Assembly: GCA_033439685.1 (NCBI GenBank)
Contig: JAUEDM010000002.1
Coordinates: 1,798,001 to 1,862,000 of the forward strand
Source: Apodospora peruviana
Lineage: Eukaryota > Ascomycota > Sordariomycetes > Sordariales > Lasiosphaeriaceae
Direction of reading: 5' to 3'
DNA: 64,000 nucleotides
Below the pieces are notes generated by a model. That model was not told where the DNA came from. It saw only the letters and a program-made list of their open reading frames with translations, and made no database searches. The position numbers and the translations under genes are program-made. This document shows, piece by piece, positions 12,486-24,700 of the stretch. The first letter of the stretch is position 1; every line of letters starts with the position of its first letter.

Positions 12486-14244
12486 TCAATCCCTTTCGGG
12501 TATCGTATTAAAGAGGAGCGGGCGGAACGAGAATAAAAGCGACATACCAACTGCTTTGTCTTTGCTTATTAGGAAGGTGGTGTCTGCGGCGAATCTCATC
12601 CTCGGTATTAAAGGAATGGGAACGGCGAGCAGACAAACCACCTGGTTTTTACATCTCTCTCTCTCCTCTCTTCATTATGTCCTAAGAATTACCCGTAGAT
12701 AGCTGTCCATCCTTGGAATCCAATAACTAACTCACACATATACCCCCCCCTAGTGGCTGAAGAGAAAAATCTGGGGTTTTCAAAACGATGAAATAATTAC
12801 TCCTTTCTTTTTCTTTCTGCGGACAGATGGGAGGGAATGATACTGCAGGATGCGGACTCGATACTTTGGGCGGTGGTTGCTGGATGGATGAATGAACGTG
12901 ATGGGGTTAAGTGAGACCCAGAGGGTATCCGGTGGTATCCATGGAAATTTGAAATGCGTACGGTAAAACGTAGATAAGTACGTAGTTAAGCCAGATATAA
13001 GGTCGATACCTAAGGCAGAGACGGGAGGTATGTTTCGGGGATAGTAATCAACCAACTCCATGCATATATTTTTTCTTCACTACCATAGCTAACATACGAA
13101 ATCATCATGCAGCCTGGCTGGCCGCACTGGGCATTACAGTTCAGTCAGATCATTAGATATCTTGCTTAGTGGCTTTGACAATGTTATGGAAAGAATGGAA
13201 TGGAAATGGATCTGTTTAATGGTGGGGGATGAGATGAATGTGATGAGGATCGTGTAGCGTTTTAGGGAAAGAAAAAAGAAGATTTTGATGTTGCTTACTG
13301 GTGCTATCTAGTTGCTCTCTTACTTGAATGTTTGTGGTGACCTGATAATCTGGAGACTTCGAGGCCCTCTCTGGTAGAGTAGGGTATGGTGAGCTGCTTT
13401 CCTATGAGAAAGTAGCCAGTTGTTAGAACTTGAGAGGGGAGAAAGAGGCAAGGTAGGGAAGGCATGATGACTGTCTAGATACCCACCTAGATAGATCAGG
13501 GGCTCTACCTGGCTCTGTAGAGATCAATGCAACCAGATAGGCCTTCAGGTTATGCCAACGGTCAGAAAGCGAGATCGCGCTGGGCCGAAACAAAGAAAGA
13601 CAGTCTTAATGTTCGCATTCGCCATTTTCGCGCATACTAGTTTACATGCATGAATGCCACTATATATCTACAACTTCGTGTCAAACCAGGCCGACGCCTA
13701 ATCAAGGCAATGCACCTCGGCAAGAGCCCTCCCCATGTGTATTTGGTAAAGGGGCCAGACGAGCCCCACGAAGCGACCAACCCAGTCAACCGGAAACTGC
13801 GAAAGAAAGAGAAAACACCCCCCAGGTGAATAAGTCTATAGTACAAGGGTAAAAGCTTCATCATTCCAGCTTGTCCTACAACCCATCTAACGATCCTAGT
13901 TGAAGATAAGAAATGCATGGTGAAAGAAGAGTGCGGGACAGATGGAAGTGAGGTCAAATGTGAAGGGTGGAGGAATGTCTATCGTTCGTTAGTGATATGC
14001 AAGACCAGGGCCGAAGCAAGAACAGTGGCATCATTCATGATCGCGGCAGCCGATCGTGCTCAACAACGCGAGACGAGAGAGAGGACAGAGGCGAACATGG
14101 CGACGGCAGGGGCACATTCCTCCCTACTACTGCCAGGGCAGACGGGTGATATTATATTACGCAGTAGACATGCTAGACGGGGTAGAGTGGAGCGGGTGCT
14201 GATTCACGAGCGATGTCCTCCTGTACGTAGCGAAATCATCTGGT
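12486..14244. other. Convergent intergenic region KAP104 / TOM40
   Basis: Both flanking genes end here, so it should hold their 3' UTRs and terminators. Short frames on both strands (for example 13637-13957 and 13917-14261) lack any recognisable domain. An ACCCACCTAGATAG stretch at about 13482-13495 is one of the dispersed CCTAG-type motifs. Confidence 0.5.
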
Positions 14245-15595
14245 TTAGAAAGGGATGTTGAGCGGCTGGGCCGCGAGGTCCTGCTGGTCCTGAAGTTCTT
14301 CGCCGGTCGCTTCAATGGAGATGCTGACTCCGATCTTTGCTTGTTGCTATTTTTGGGGTCAGTATGGGGAGAATCAGGAATACAGTAGGTAGGGCTCTCA
14401 CAGTAAAGTGGTCGACGTCAGCGGCGAATGTCATGGTAATAGGCTGGGCAACGCGCTTCTCAAGCAGGCAGCTGAGCTTCCCCTTGGAGTCAATCTGAGC
14501 TCTGAAAACGGCCATTCTAAAGTCGTATTTCGCACCGACGGTGGTGCTACCCTCCTTTTGAAGGGGGCCGCCCATAAGGCCACCGGCTGAGGGCATCATA
14601 GAAAGCGTCATGTCGACACCTGCCTGGATCTTGTCCGACAGGCGCCTCCAGTAAGAGGTGGTAAAGGCACCGTGGCCTTGCAGCGAGGCGCTCGCAACCC
14701 AGTCATTCGACTTGTACCGGGCAACGTATGAAAGGGCGGAATCGGGACCCTGGGACAAGGCTTGGCGTTGCCAAACGGACTCTAGGCCAAGCGCAAGCTT
14801 CGGGGTAATCGATTGGAGGTAGTGACCAACAAAAATGCCCGTAACACCGCCTTCAAGGAAAGAAGGATTGATCGCCTTGACGGAGGCGGTAAAGTCAGAT
14901 CCGGTGTACTCGTGTTCGAACTGCGCCATGTCTTGGCCGCCCGGGGAGATCTGGAATTGCGTCTTGGTTATAGACACAGGACTCCATCCCCAGTTAAACC
15001 TCGCTGAGAGAGCTCCATCGTTGTCCACGCTGCCTTGCGCAAACACCTGTTATCTTTGTTAGATACGTCGTTCGTCACTGCGGGAAGGCCGACGATGCCG
15101 CGTAGGCCTTGGCGAGCGCATACCTTGTTGGTGCCATATAAACAGGCAAACGTGTACGGGTTCAACCGCTCTCCCATAGCAAACTGGTGGGATACTTGGA
15201 ATCTTGGGGTTTGTGTCAGCAGCTATTGTATGAGCGGAACGGCCGCGAGCTCCAAAGGGGACGTACAGCGGAGCGAGACTGAAGGCCTTGGTGAGATCGG
15301 CCCTGAGCCCGGTGAACATGTAGTTGGTAAGCAGGGTTTCCCGTTGCACCTCTGTGGTCTGCTGAGTTAGTAACGGTCGCGTGCAGTTACTTATAGGGTA
15401 GCCATGACGAAGAAAGTCCCAGAACACGTCTTCCTCGGGCTGCCACGCACCTTTCGCAATCGTCTCCACGGTGCCGGGGTTGGATAGCCCCAGTTTTGCT
15501 CTCCTTTCCTGGAAGGACGTGTAAACATCTGAAAGGCCGGTGAAAACGGGGTTCTTGCGCAAGAAGCCCAAGGGCGAGTCGGTGGTGGTGGCCAT
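14245..15595 (-). CDS. TOM40: Mitochondrial import receptor subunit TOM40
   Basis: The beta-barrel channel of the outer mitochondrial membrane through which nearly all nuclear-encoded mitochondrial precursors pass. Five exons are inferred on the minus strand: 15451-15595, 15267-15351, 15124-15202, 14402-15046 and 14245-14346, giving 351 residues, very close to known fungal Tom40. The N-terminus MATTTDSPLGFLRKNPVF, then LGLSNPGTVETIAKEVQRE, LTNYMFTGLRADLTKAFSL and QFAMGERLNPYTFA match the family once the first three introns are removed. The barrel follows, with a C-terminal strand region AQPITMTFAADVDHFTQQAK that carries the sorting signal. The tail is acidic and Gln-rich and ends in AAQPLNIPF. 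The acceptor for exon 2 is the third AG in a short cluster (ACCACAG), chosen because only it restores the conserved EVQRE. Confidence 0.96.
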
Positions 15596-16855
15596 CTTGA
15601 CAGCGGGTTCGCACTGCGCAGCGGTCGCGAGGCGCTTGAGACGAGAGTCTGATCGAAGAGGCACCTGAAGATGACAGGACGCAGGTGGGAAATGAGGTGT
15701 TTCTTGTTGTAAATTCAAGCGGATTTGGCAATGCTCCCGTACGTCGTCCACTTGTTGGAGTCGCGGTCAAATGGGAGATTCTCGTGATCGAAAAGATGGA
15801 TTGGTCTCTCAGAGCTCCGACTTCGACAAAGGAGCTGGACCAAAAATTTCGTAGTGCCCATCTGAGCAAGGATGCCAGCCAGCCGAAGGTCCATGCGCCC
15901 CCGGTTTACCAAACGCTACGGATACGGCTAACAAGACGGTATGAAAGTGGGTCTCCCTCCCAAGTGACGACAACAGGGGAAAACCCAAGCACCGATGCTG
16001 GAGTCGTGACCTACCTGAATACCAGGCACTTCTCCCATTCCAAACTGAGGTTGACACATAAAGTTAACATATTTCTTGGAAAGCAAAGATTCATCTCTAG
16101 AGCTGAAACAAGCGGTACCGAATCCAGTGCAGTGTGTGTAGTTGCCATACCCTGGATTGACTGAAGCTTGTGACGGGGTGTGTTCATGCAGACTATATTG
16201 GTACTGCGTTACATAAGCACATAAGGTATCCGTACTACTATTTGTCCTGGCCATTTACCTCATCTGACCCCAGCTTCTTTCATCCACCTTCGACGCAATT
16301 GCTTCATTAGGGGTGGTATTCGGGTATTAACACAGACCCATCTAATCTTCAATCGTTTTAGGTCTCGTCCTAGGGTTACACAGTACATCATACTATTGAC
16401 TACCATCAATACGTCTGTATCAGTGTGCAAATCGTCACTACGAGCAGTTCCGGGAAGTCACGTCCTTGCCAGCAAACTGTGCTCACGAGGTCAACCCGGC
16501 GACGTTAAAACGAATACCCCGAGACAATCAGCCCTTTCCCTGTGCATGTCCTTGTCCTCGCCTTCACGCCGCCTTCGCCATTGATCTTGCTCCTGTTACC
16601 TCAACAAGACATTGAGGTTTATCAATGTGCGAGATATTTGCAGCATATCACTTCGCAGGCACCACGCGACATTCCGTTTTGTAGAGGAAATTCGGCAATC
16701 GATTCTCTTGTCATATTTCTTTCATCCTCACGCGCGTCCCTTGAGAGATATCTCAGATCCTGTTGACGACGATTTTAACTTGAGAGTCCCGATTTCAGAA
16801 GTCAGAGATATTAAAACCACAAACCGAACGAGTTTTTGTATCAGATTTCGCCAAC
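15596..16855. promoter_or_regulatory. Divergent promoter region TOM40 / phosphofructokinase-2
   Basis: A 1.26-kb region between two outward-facing starts. It carries a reverse telobox-like TAGGGTTA at 16371-16378. Frames such as 15685-16164 run through the TOM40 upstream region without protein-like composition and were not called. Confidence 0.5.
16371..16378 (-). promoter_or_regulatory. Telobox-like motif (TAGGGTTA)
   Basis: One telomere-repeat-like unit in the shared TOM40 / phosphofructokinase-2 upstream region. Such boxes bind Myb-type telobox factors in fungi and plants. A single eight-base site can occur by chance. Confidence 0.3.
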
Positions 16856-19074
16856 ATGGATACCCTTCTGTAAGTTGATACCAAATCCTGTGTTTTTGTT
16901 ATCCTCGGAGTTTGCTCTGTTTCAATCCCAAGTTCATATCTACCATAGAACTCTGTCTTGCATCGTCAATGATACCAAGTTCTCTGCAGCCTATTCTAGT
17001 TCAAACCAAGTGGTGACTGTTGAGCGGACTGTCAGTCCGATTTCGGTGGACTTTCAAGTTTCTCGTTTGTTAGCAGCCAGCAGCAGTGCTGTCTGAGACG
17101 CAAGTTCAATATTCTAGACAAGGCCAATATAAGACTGATTGGATTCCTCCTTTCCTTCATGACCATGCGAAGTTCTTATTTCTGAGACTAACAATTACAG
17201 CACCGCCGAGATCGCCGCCAATGCCCCGCGCTACCGTCGTAAGAGCTCAACCTTCATCGATGGCATCCATGACGTTAGCGACGATCAGGGAAACATGGCT
17301 CCGGCTCAGCTCTACAGTACCATGTCTGGCAGACTGTTCCACTCGGGCCGGATTGCCATTGTCATGGTGGGACTGCCGGCACGAGGCAAGACGTAAGAAT
17401 CCCCCCGAAATTAGTATAGCTTCATAACTGACGAGTTGCTTAGCCATATTTGTGTCTCCATGGCTCGCTATCTGCAGTGGTAAGCTGGGATGATACCTCT
17501 GTGCTTTGAAATACGCTCACATTTTTCTAGGCTAGGAGTCAAGACCAGAATATTCCACCTGGGCGACTATCGGCGCGCCACTGTCGGGGATGGCGGCCAT
17601 GTTCCGCAAGACTACTTTTACCCCAACGCTTCCCCGGCGTCAGTGATGCTCCGTCAGAAGATTCTGAAGAAGTGCAGAGAAGACATATACGCTTGGCTGA
17701 ATCACGAGAACGGCCAAGTCGCTATATATGATGCGGTCAACCCTACTGCGAGCGGTCGCCGTTCTCTTGCAAAGGAGTTTGCCAAGCACGATGTTCAGGT
17801 AGGTGTTCTCCAACAACCTCGCTGAAGGATCCCACATGCTAATATGACCGGCAATAGACCCTCTTTCTAGAGTCGTATGTTGATGACGAAGAGATCCTCA
17901 AGGAAAATGCCAGAAACGTCAAGATATCATCTCCCGACGTAAGTAGAGCACTCGCATTTAACAAGTCTTGTGCGTTAACCATTCTATAGTTTCATGGCAT
18001 GGACCCGGATGAGGCAGCAAGTCGGTATCTAAAGCGGATTCAGGAAAAGATTCCCGTTTTTGAGACCATGGAAGAGCATGAACTGAACTACGTCAAGATG
18101 ATCAATGCTGGTCAGGCGTTCTTCTACAACAACGTTAGCTTCAACTACCTCTCGCACCGAATTGTCTTCTACTTGACAAATCTCCACATCAAGTCGCGGA
18201 CCACCTTTTTTGTCCGCGCCGGCACGGCGGGCGAAGAGGACTCGTACAAAGCTGATGCGCCCCTTTCCGAGGAAGGCCAAGCATACGCTGTAAAGATGAC
18301 CGAAACTTTGCTCCGGCACCGGGAACAGGAGAGGAAGGTGCTTGCTGAACGGAGTGGCCGCGACGAGCCATTGCGACCCCTAACCGTCTGGACATCTACG
18401 CGCCTGCGCACGATCCAGACGGGAGATCCCCTCAAGGAGAAGGGCTACAAAGTCCGGCAGCGCTCTCAGATGAGTCAGATCAACCCTGGTGTTTGCGAGA
18501 AGCTGTCTGAGCGAGCTATCCGTAGCTTGTATCCCGAAGAGGTGGAGCGGCATGAACTGGACCCCTATCACCACCGATACCCCCGTGCTGAAGTAAGGAT
18601 ATCAACAAACCGACTTGTTAGACCCGGTTTTGCTGACAGACAATCTAGTCTTACCACGATCTTGCCGTCCGGCTTGAACCCATCATCCTCGAGCTGGAGC
18701 GTGAGCAGAATGATCTGTTGATCATTGCGCACGAGAGCGTCTTGCGGGTGCTCTACTCTTACCTGATGCATTGTAGCACAATGGACATTCCGAAACTCAA
18801 ATTTCCGCGCGACGAGATTATCGAGATTATACCGGCGGCATACCAGAACGAGGCAAAGCGCATCCACATCCCCGGCCTTGATCCGAAGATGATACCCGGA
18901 TCTCCTGAGGATATCCGTATCCCCGTACCCGGACCACCGAGTGGCCAGCTGTCGCCTATTCCCGGCATGAGCAGCCCGGCAGAGCTTCCTGAGATGGTGG
19001 TGACGCGCCCGCCCGAGAAGGTGGTGAACAAAGCCAAGGAGATGGTGGCGGATAAGGTGGCTGACGAGGACTAG
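16856..19074 (+). CDS. PFK26: 6-phosphofructo-2-kinase (bisphosphatase half lacks catalytic His)
   Basis: Makes fructose 2,6-bisphosphate, the cytosolic activator of phosphofructokinase-1 and brake on gluconeogenesis. Seven exons: 16856-16869, 17201-17392, 17444-17479, 17531-17798, 17858-17938, 17990-18592 and 18649-19074, giving 539 residues. The first coding exon is only 14 nt and is followed by a 331-nt intron. The kinase half has the Walker A loop GLPARGKT at residues 62-69 and FHLGDYRR, NPTASGRR and FLESYVDD. The C-terminal half is a phosphoglycerate-mutase-like domain, but the RHG signature reads RAG, with Ala at residue 274 (codon 18218-18220). That His forms the phosphohistidine in true bisphosphatases. 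The second His (AHESV, about residue 426) is kept. The tail is Pro-rich with PGPPSGQLSPIPG. I therefore predict a kinase-only enzyme, as known for yeast Pfk26; the symbol is by analogy. Confidence 0.93.
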
Positions 19075-19819
19075 ACTGACTAGGAACAAGATTGTGACGA
19101 GAATACGGCTGACGACTTGTATTTTACCCCAACCAGCGAAAAGGAAGGCTGGACTACCAGGAGTTGTATTGAATCATAAGTGGCATGTATGGGTAGCTTG
19201 CATGCCGAGCGACGAATAGGTGTCAAGATGGGGCCATGGATGAGGGAAGATGGACCTTTGTTGGACTACTGTTAATGATTAGATCCAGTCTGCAAAGCCA
19301 GGTAGCTAGCTGCCTTAGCAATCTTTAACACGAGCGGTCATCTATACGATGCATGCAGATAGCTCCAGTTGGGACGTCTTGTTGGAATTAAGTACCAGGT
19401 ACCTAGTAGTAGTAGTCAGAGTTTTCGACGCGTCTCTTTGAATAAACAGAATGTCTTGCCTTGACGCGAACTTGGTGTCTGGTTCCATTCTTGGGCTGGA
19501 GTTGCCCCGAGAGACATCAGGCCCTGCCGAGACACAGTTGAAGATCCGAGCTGGGAGATGTGAGACCCTAACCCTAGCCGGTTTCGGCCGCCCTGGCACT
19601 GCCGCCGCCCGCAGCAGCGGCATCCGCTTCGGGCCTTCAATGACAGCTGAGAGGTTACCTAGCTAACCCCACACAAACATCATCACCGTCGTACGGAGTT
19701 CTATTCACGACCTCACCCCCCTTCCCCCGCCCTCTCCTGTGTCTAATACTTCATCTCTCTTGGAAAGAATTGGTGTGTGTATCTGAGAGAGAGGTTTGTT
19801 CAGGGAAGGAAGGAAAAAG
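19075..19819. promoter_or_regulatory. Intergenic region upstream of the MAT2B-like gene
   Basis: It contains the 3' end of the phosphofructokinase-2 gene and the promoter of the reductase gene. A double telobox-like motif lies at 19565-19576, and a GGTACCTAG motif at about 19395-19406. I see no gene in it. Confidence 0.5.
19565..19576 (+). promoter_or_regulatory. Double telobox-like motif ACCCTAACCCTA
   Basis: Two head-to-tail CCCTAA units, 244 bases upstream of the reductase start codon. Short CCCTAA pairs in promoters are bound by Myb-like telobox proteins in other eukaryotes. The function here is inferred from motif and position only. Confidence 0.45.
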
Positions 19820-20993
19820 ATGGCGGACGAAACGAATAAGAAGACGGTCCTCGTCACAGGAGCAACGGGGCTATTGGGCCGACAAGTCATCAGAGCATTC
19901 AACTTCTACGCTCAAGACAGCAGCGAGTGGATTGTCAAGGGGACTGGGTTTTCCAGAGCTAATACGGGAGACGAGATCATCAAACTGGATTTGACTGATG
20001 CGCGACAGGTGGAAAGGGTGCTGGACGAGGTGAAGCCTGATGTTATTGTTCATTGTACGTTTCTTTTCTCCTCCTTCTCCTTTTTGTATAAAACTTATAT
20101 CATGACTGTGTCGACTAGGTGCGGCAAACCGGTTCCCGGACAAGGTCGACCAGGACCCAGAGGGGACTAAGGGGATCAACGTCGAAGCTTCTAGAGGACT
20201 GGCGCAACGTTGTGCGGAACTGTCAACCTTGCTAATCTACATATCGACCGACTACGTGTTTTCCGGAAAACCGGGCGAAGCGCCATACGAGGCTGACGTG
20301 AAGAACACCGGACCGACGAATCTGTACGGGCAGACCAAGCTCGACGGCGAGCGGGCGGTGCTGGACGAGTTTAAGGGCAAGACAGGGGGTGGGTTCGGGG
20401 TCGTGCTGCGCGTGCCGGTGCTGTATGGGAGTGCGGAACAGCCGGGCGAGAGCGCGGTCAATGTGCTCATGGAGACGGTGAGAAAGGCTGCTGCTGCTGC
20501 TGAGGGAACAGGGGGGAAAGTGAAGATGGATCATTGGGCGCTGAGGTATCCTACTAACACGGAGGATGTTGGACGGGTTTGTCATGGTGAGTTTTTTTCA
20601 TCAGATCAGATATGACTTTGGTTTTGAGAAGGGTTGAAGTTGATGATGCTAATTAATTCCTGGTGGGCGGGGGGGGGGGGATAAGATGTGGCGGTTCATT
20701 ATTTATCGGCGCTCGCTGATGGGGATGCGAATTACCTGCCAAAGGTGCTGCAGTTCTCGAGCGAGGACAGATACACAAAGTACGAGATATGCCAGGTGTT
20801 TGGCGAGATCATGGGCATGCCGCAGATTACTGGTATCGAGCCCAACACTGAGGGCAATGATCCTAACGCGAGCGTGCAGCGGCCGTACGACTGCCACTTG
20901 AGCACGCGGGCGTTGAAGGATCTGGGAATTGATGTGTCTACGCAGGACTTTGTGGGTTGGTGGAGGAGGGAGATAAGGGCGTTTAGGAAATAA
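19820..20993 (+). CDS. MAT2B/RmlD-like NAD(P)-dependent reductase
   Basis: A short-chain-dehydrogenase-type protein of the RmlD family. In animals the relative MAT2B is the regulatory subunit of methionine adenosyltransferase; in bacteria RmlD reduces dTDP-4-keto-rhamnose. Three exons, 19820-20054, 20119-20586 and 20686-20993, give 336 residues. The nucleotide-binding loop GATGLLGR is at about residues 15-22. HCAANRFPDK (spanning the first intron), STDYVFSG and the YGQTK active-site pair follow in the usual order, with ALRYPTNTEDVGRVCHDVAVHYL towards the C-terminus in segments. An in-frame ATG eight codons upstream (19796) exists; I chose 19820 for its AAGATGG context and the usual N-terminus length. 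The second intron ends after a run of 12 G. The fungal role, probably in methionine or SAM metabolism, is inference. Confidence 0.88.
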
Positions 20994-21706
20994 CAGTAAT
21001 GCGGACAGTAGGTGCCAATTAATGGGTGGTTTCTCTGAGAATTGAATGATAGTTTAGGTAATCTACCTGAGGTATGTGAGCAGAGAGGTGAAAGAAGATA
21101 CCAGAATGGCAGGTCTTGGCATGGTGGCTGGCAAGCTTTGGCCCTCGAGAGGCGCATGTCAAACAACACCTATCCATGGAACATGCCCATCCGGTGGATT
21201 TGAACACCTCAATGAGACACAACAAGATTGGCGGTGGCTACGGTGCTATCTTCATTTTTATTTTCACGATGATGTGTCTTGAAGGGGGGCGGCCCCGCTC
21301 CAGGTCGTCCTCTGGAATGTTCACCTCCGCGTTGAACATGCCGTGTTTTTGTTATGGCGCGTCCTGTCCTTCACAGGGAGAGCAGATTTATTTACTTTCT
21401 CCCTCCCTTCCGTCTGATGAGAATGGACTGCTCGTTCTCTCAATGCCTACCTACCTACCTGGAAATCCGTGTAGAGTCGACCCCCAAAGAACCTACTAGC
21501 GAGTTGGGACGCCCCGGTATCGAACGGCATTGACCTTCGGACCTCGACTCCCAGCAGTCTGGACCAGATCCTATCATTGAGACCCACCTAGCTTAAACCT
21601 TCTTTGACATTGTCCTATGCCGGCCATGCCCACGGCGGAGTGAGACGCGGGGGGGGCTAATCTCAGGGAAAGCCTCGCGGTACTACAACCTCCGAGGCAA
21701 AAGTAA
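20994..21706. other. Intergenic region upstream of the RA-PH gene
   Basis: It should hold the 3' end of the reductase gene and the promoter and perhaps the first exon of the RA-PH gene. ATG codons at 21617 and 21626 open a nine-codon frame that ends at 21643. No convincing first exon was found. An open frame at 21116-21499 has no domain signal. Confidence 0.4.
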
Positions 21707-24700
21707 TCGGAGAAGGCACCGCTGACAACTTTGACGGTGGATGATGATGATGACGGTGATGATGGAGACCACCAGGAGAGCAGTGGCGGGTCTATATCGA
21801 CATCGACTGGATCGTCCACTCAAGGAGGCAGCGGCAGCGTCGCATCACGGCGGGGCTCGACTTCCTCAAGAGCAAGTTGTTGGTCTCCGAGGTCCCGGTC
21901 TCGTATCGGAAACAGTCACCTGCCACTACAGTCACTACCGTCAAGACGACTCGGGAGACTACGACTGGCCCGGAGAGGGAGCCGGCGCCGTCACTACCGT
22001 CACTCGGTGGTGCGGTTAAAGTTGTTGGAGCGACGCTAATTCCTCCAACTCCCCCGCCGTCGTTGGGGTCGTTGGGGCCATTGGCAGAGCGAGACCTGAA
22101 CGCCAGGACAAAACGCAGCGCCGTCAATACCGATGACGTCCATAAGCCGGCACGACGCACACCTGCTGCCGGTGGTCCGGGAACTCTTAAATCGCTGGTC
22201 GAGCACAAGCACAAGCAGGAGCTGGACAATGCCGACGATAATAAGTCCAGCTCCAACATCAACCCACTCTCGTATCATCCGCCTGCGCACTCGACCATTG
22301 GCTTAGGAAAAGCCCTCACTCTTGGTACCGCTCTTCGGTTACCCGACGACGCAGACGGACGGTCTCATCAGTTGCAAGATAAAAAACAACCACCGGTGTC
22401 ACTGTTGGACGAGGCCGGGCGACGGCACAGCGACGAAGGACGCAGAAAGGTCGCGCTCTGGGCCGACAAGGTGGCACGGCTCGGGGCGGAAACCGACAGG
22501 ATCTTAGCCGAGCAGCAGCGGAAGAACGACCCTGACCACCAACAGAAATTGATGAAGAAACAAGTTTCGTCGTCAGGGCTGTCCTCGCCATCATTGCCTT
22601 CGCCGTCGTCAGAGTCTTCTTTTCCCTCCTTCTCTCTCAAACCAAAAACCACGGTGCTGGGCAAGCTTTCGTTTCTGTCCGGGGTCCGCAAAACCAAAAC
22701 TCGTGCAGCTGCACTGTCGCCCTCCTCGTCCACACCGTCATCGTCAGCGTCATCGTCACGCTCGGCACGACTCTCGCCCACCCAATCTGCGGGTGCATCC
22801 GTCGTCGACACCGCCAGTACCAACACCTCGGAGCCAGATTCGATGTCGCGCAATTTCATCGCACCGCAAGTGGATGCACCCAAGGGAACGAGCAATGGTG
22901 CCGATGGCGTAGGTTTTCCCATATCAGATTGTATTTCATGTGTTGTTCCCACTAACCGGAATTCTAGCGTGTCCTTGTCCGGTGCGGACGGGCCAAGATG
23001 GAGGTGGACGTCAAAAGCGACACAAGCACAGTTGATGTCCTGGTAGCCTTCTCTGATTACAGTCCCGTTAACGTGAGCACCAGTTTGCTAGTCGAGTACT
23101 ATGCTCCACTGGGCCTTGAGCGGCGTCTTCGGCGTTATGAGCGCATCTGGGATGTCGTGAACTCTTGGGACCGGGATGCGAAGAACACCCTGGAGGTCCG
23201 GGCAGATGCCCTGCTCCCTGAGGACAAAGATCTTGATCTTTCCAGTGCACCGCGGGCACAAGCGTCATTGCCGAACTTCACCCTCCACCTTTACCATTCC
23301 CAACATAAAACAAAATGGAGCAAGCGCTATATCATCTTGCAGGAAAGTGGGCAGATGCTCTCAGCCAAGAAACCCGAGCCCAGCCCTTCAGATAAGGACG
23401 TCCTCAGTATCTGCCACCTCTCCGACTACGACATCTACAAGTTGACAGATGCGCAGTTGAAATATCTGAACCCACCCAAAAAGTACTGCTACGCCATCAA
23501 GAGCCAGCAGAAGAGGACCGTCTTCGTCAATACCGACAACTACGTCCATTTCTTCTGCACCAACGACGAGGATGCGGCCAAGAAGTTCCGCTCCCTTGTC
23601 CATTCCTGGCGAAGCTGGTACATCGTTCACAAGATGCTGCAGCTGCCGAAAAAGAAGAAGGGAAGGGAAGCTGAGAAGCCCCCGCAGATTCCCCTCGAGG
23701 ACCCAGTCCAATTCGCACCAAAGAAGGCGGTAAGCCATGTCAAGGTCAACGGACACAAGGTCAAAGTCTCGGTGGACGAATCTCCATACACCATCGGGGC
23801 ATTTGCGCCTCTGATTGACACTGCCCGTTTCAACAAGCCCCTCGACGAGTTTGGCAAAGATTGGGAGGTTGATACTTCCAGGCAGTCCGTCATCCCATCA
23901 ATGGCTCAGGCTGGCGAAGCCAGAGAGCCTCTTATTAACATCAAAAGGACCGCCCCGTTTACGGCCACCGGTCTGCTGGGCAATGTGTACGACGAGCGGA
24001 AACAAGCGCAAAAGACTGAGATAAGAGCGCGGAATACCTCCCAGGGTTCTTCGGATGCCTCTTTCACCAAAGGCCCCAGCCTCTTGAACGGCGGACTGCT
24101 CTCCGCTACTGGTTCAGTAGCAGAACCGTCTGCTGCTGCTCCGGAGAAGAAGTCACCGACCAAATCCGAGCCGGTATCTAGCTGGTTCCCATCCGCTCTT
24201 GAGCATACCAAGAAGGTGCGTAGCGAGCGACCACCACCTCTGCTGCGTCACCCAAGTACCTCCTCCGGGGGTGCGTCATCCCACTACAGTCGCGGTGTTG
24301 GTGGTGGGCAACGCCACCGCGGACCAAGCATAATTCAGCAGCAGCCACTTGTTAACCTGACGGCCGCCTTTGTCGAGCCCCCGCAATGGTCTCGCGAGGG
24401 CCTGGGGCGCGGAGTTAGGCCGCCGGAGGGTACGCCTCTCATAGACTTTGCTACTGGCCCAAATATGTACTCGTCGCGTAACCTTGCAACTGCGCAGCAG
24501 CAGCCGCCTCGCAATCTCGTCAGGCGAGATACTCGTGGCGGTGGGCAGCATCAGCAGCAGCAATACCGGCAGAGAAGGCCAAGCACGAGCACGACGGGCG
24601 ATGATCGCCAACAACAACCACAACGTGCTTCTCCTCCTGGCTCTACGGTAGGAGGATATCCTTCGCGGAGACCCACTCTTACCGGCAGTGTGCCACCACC

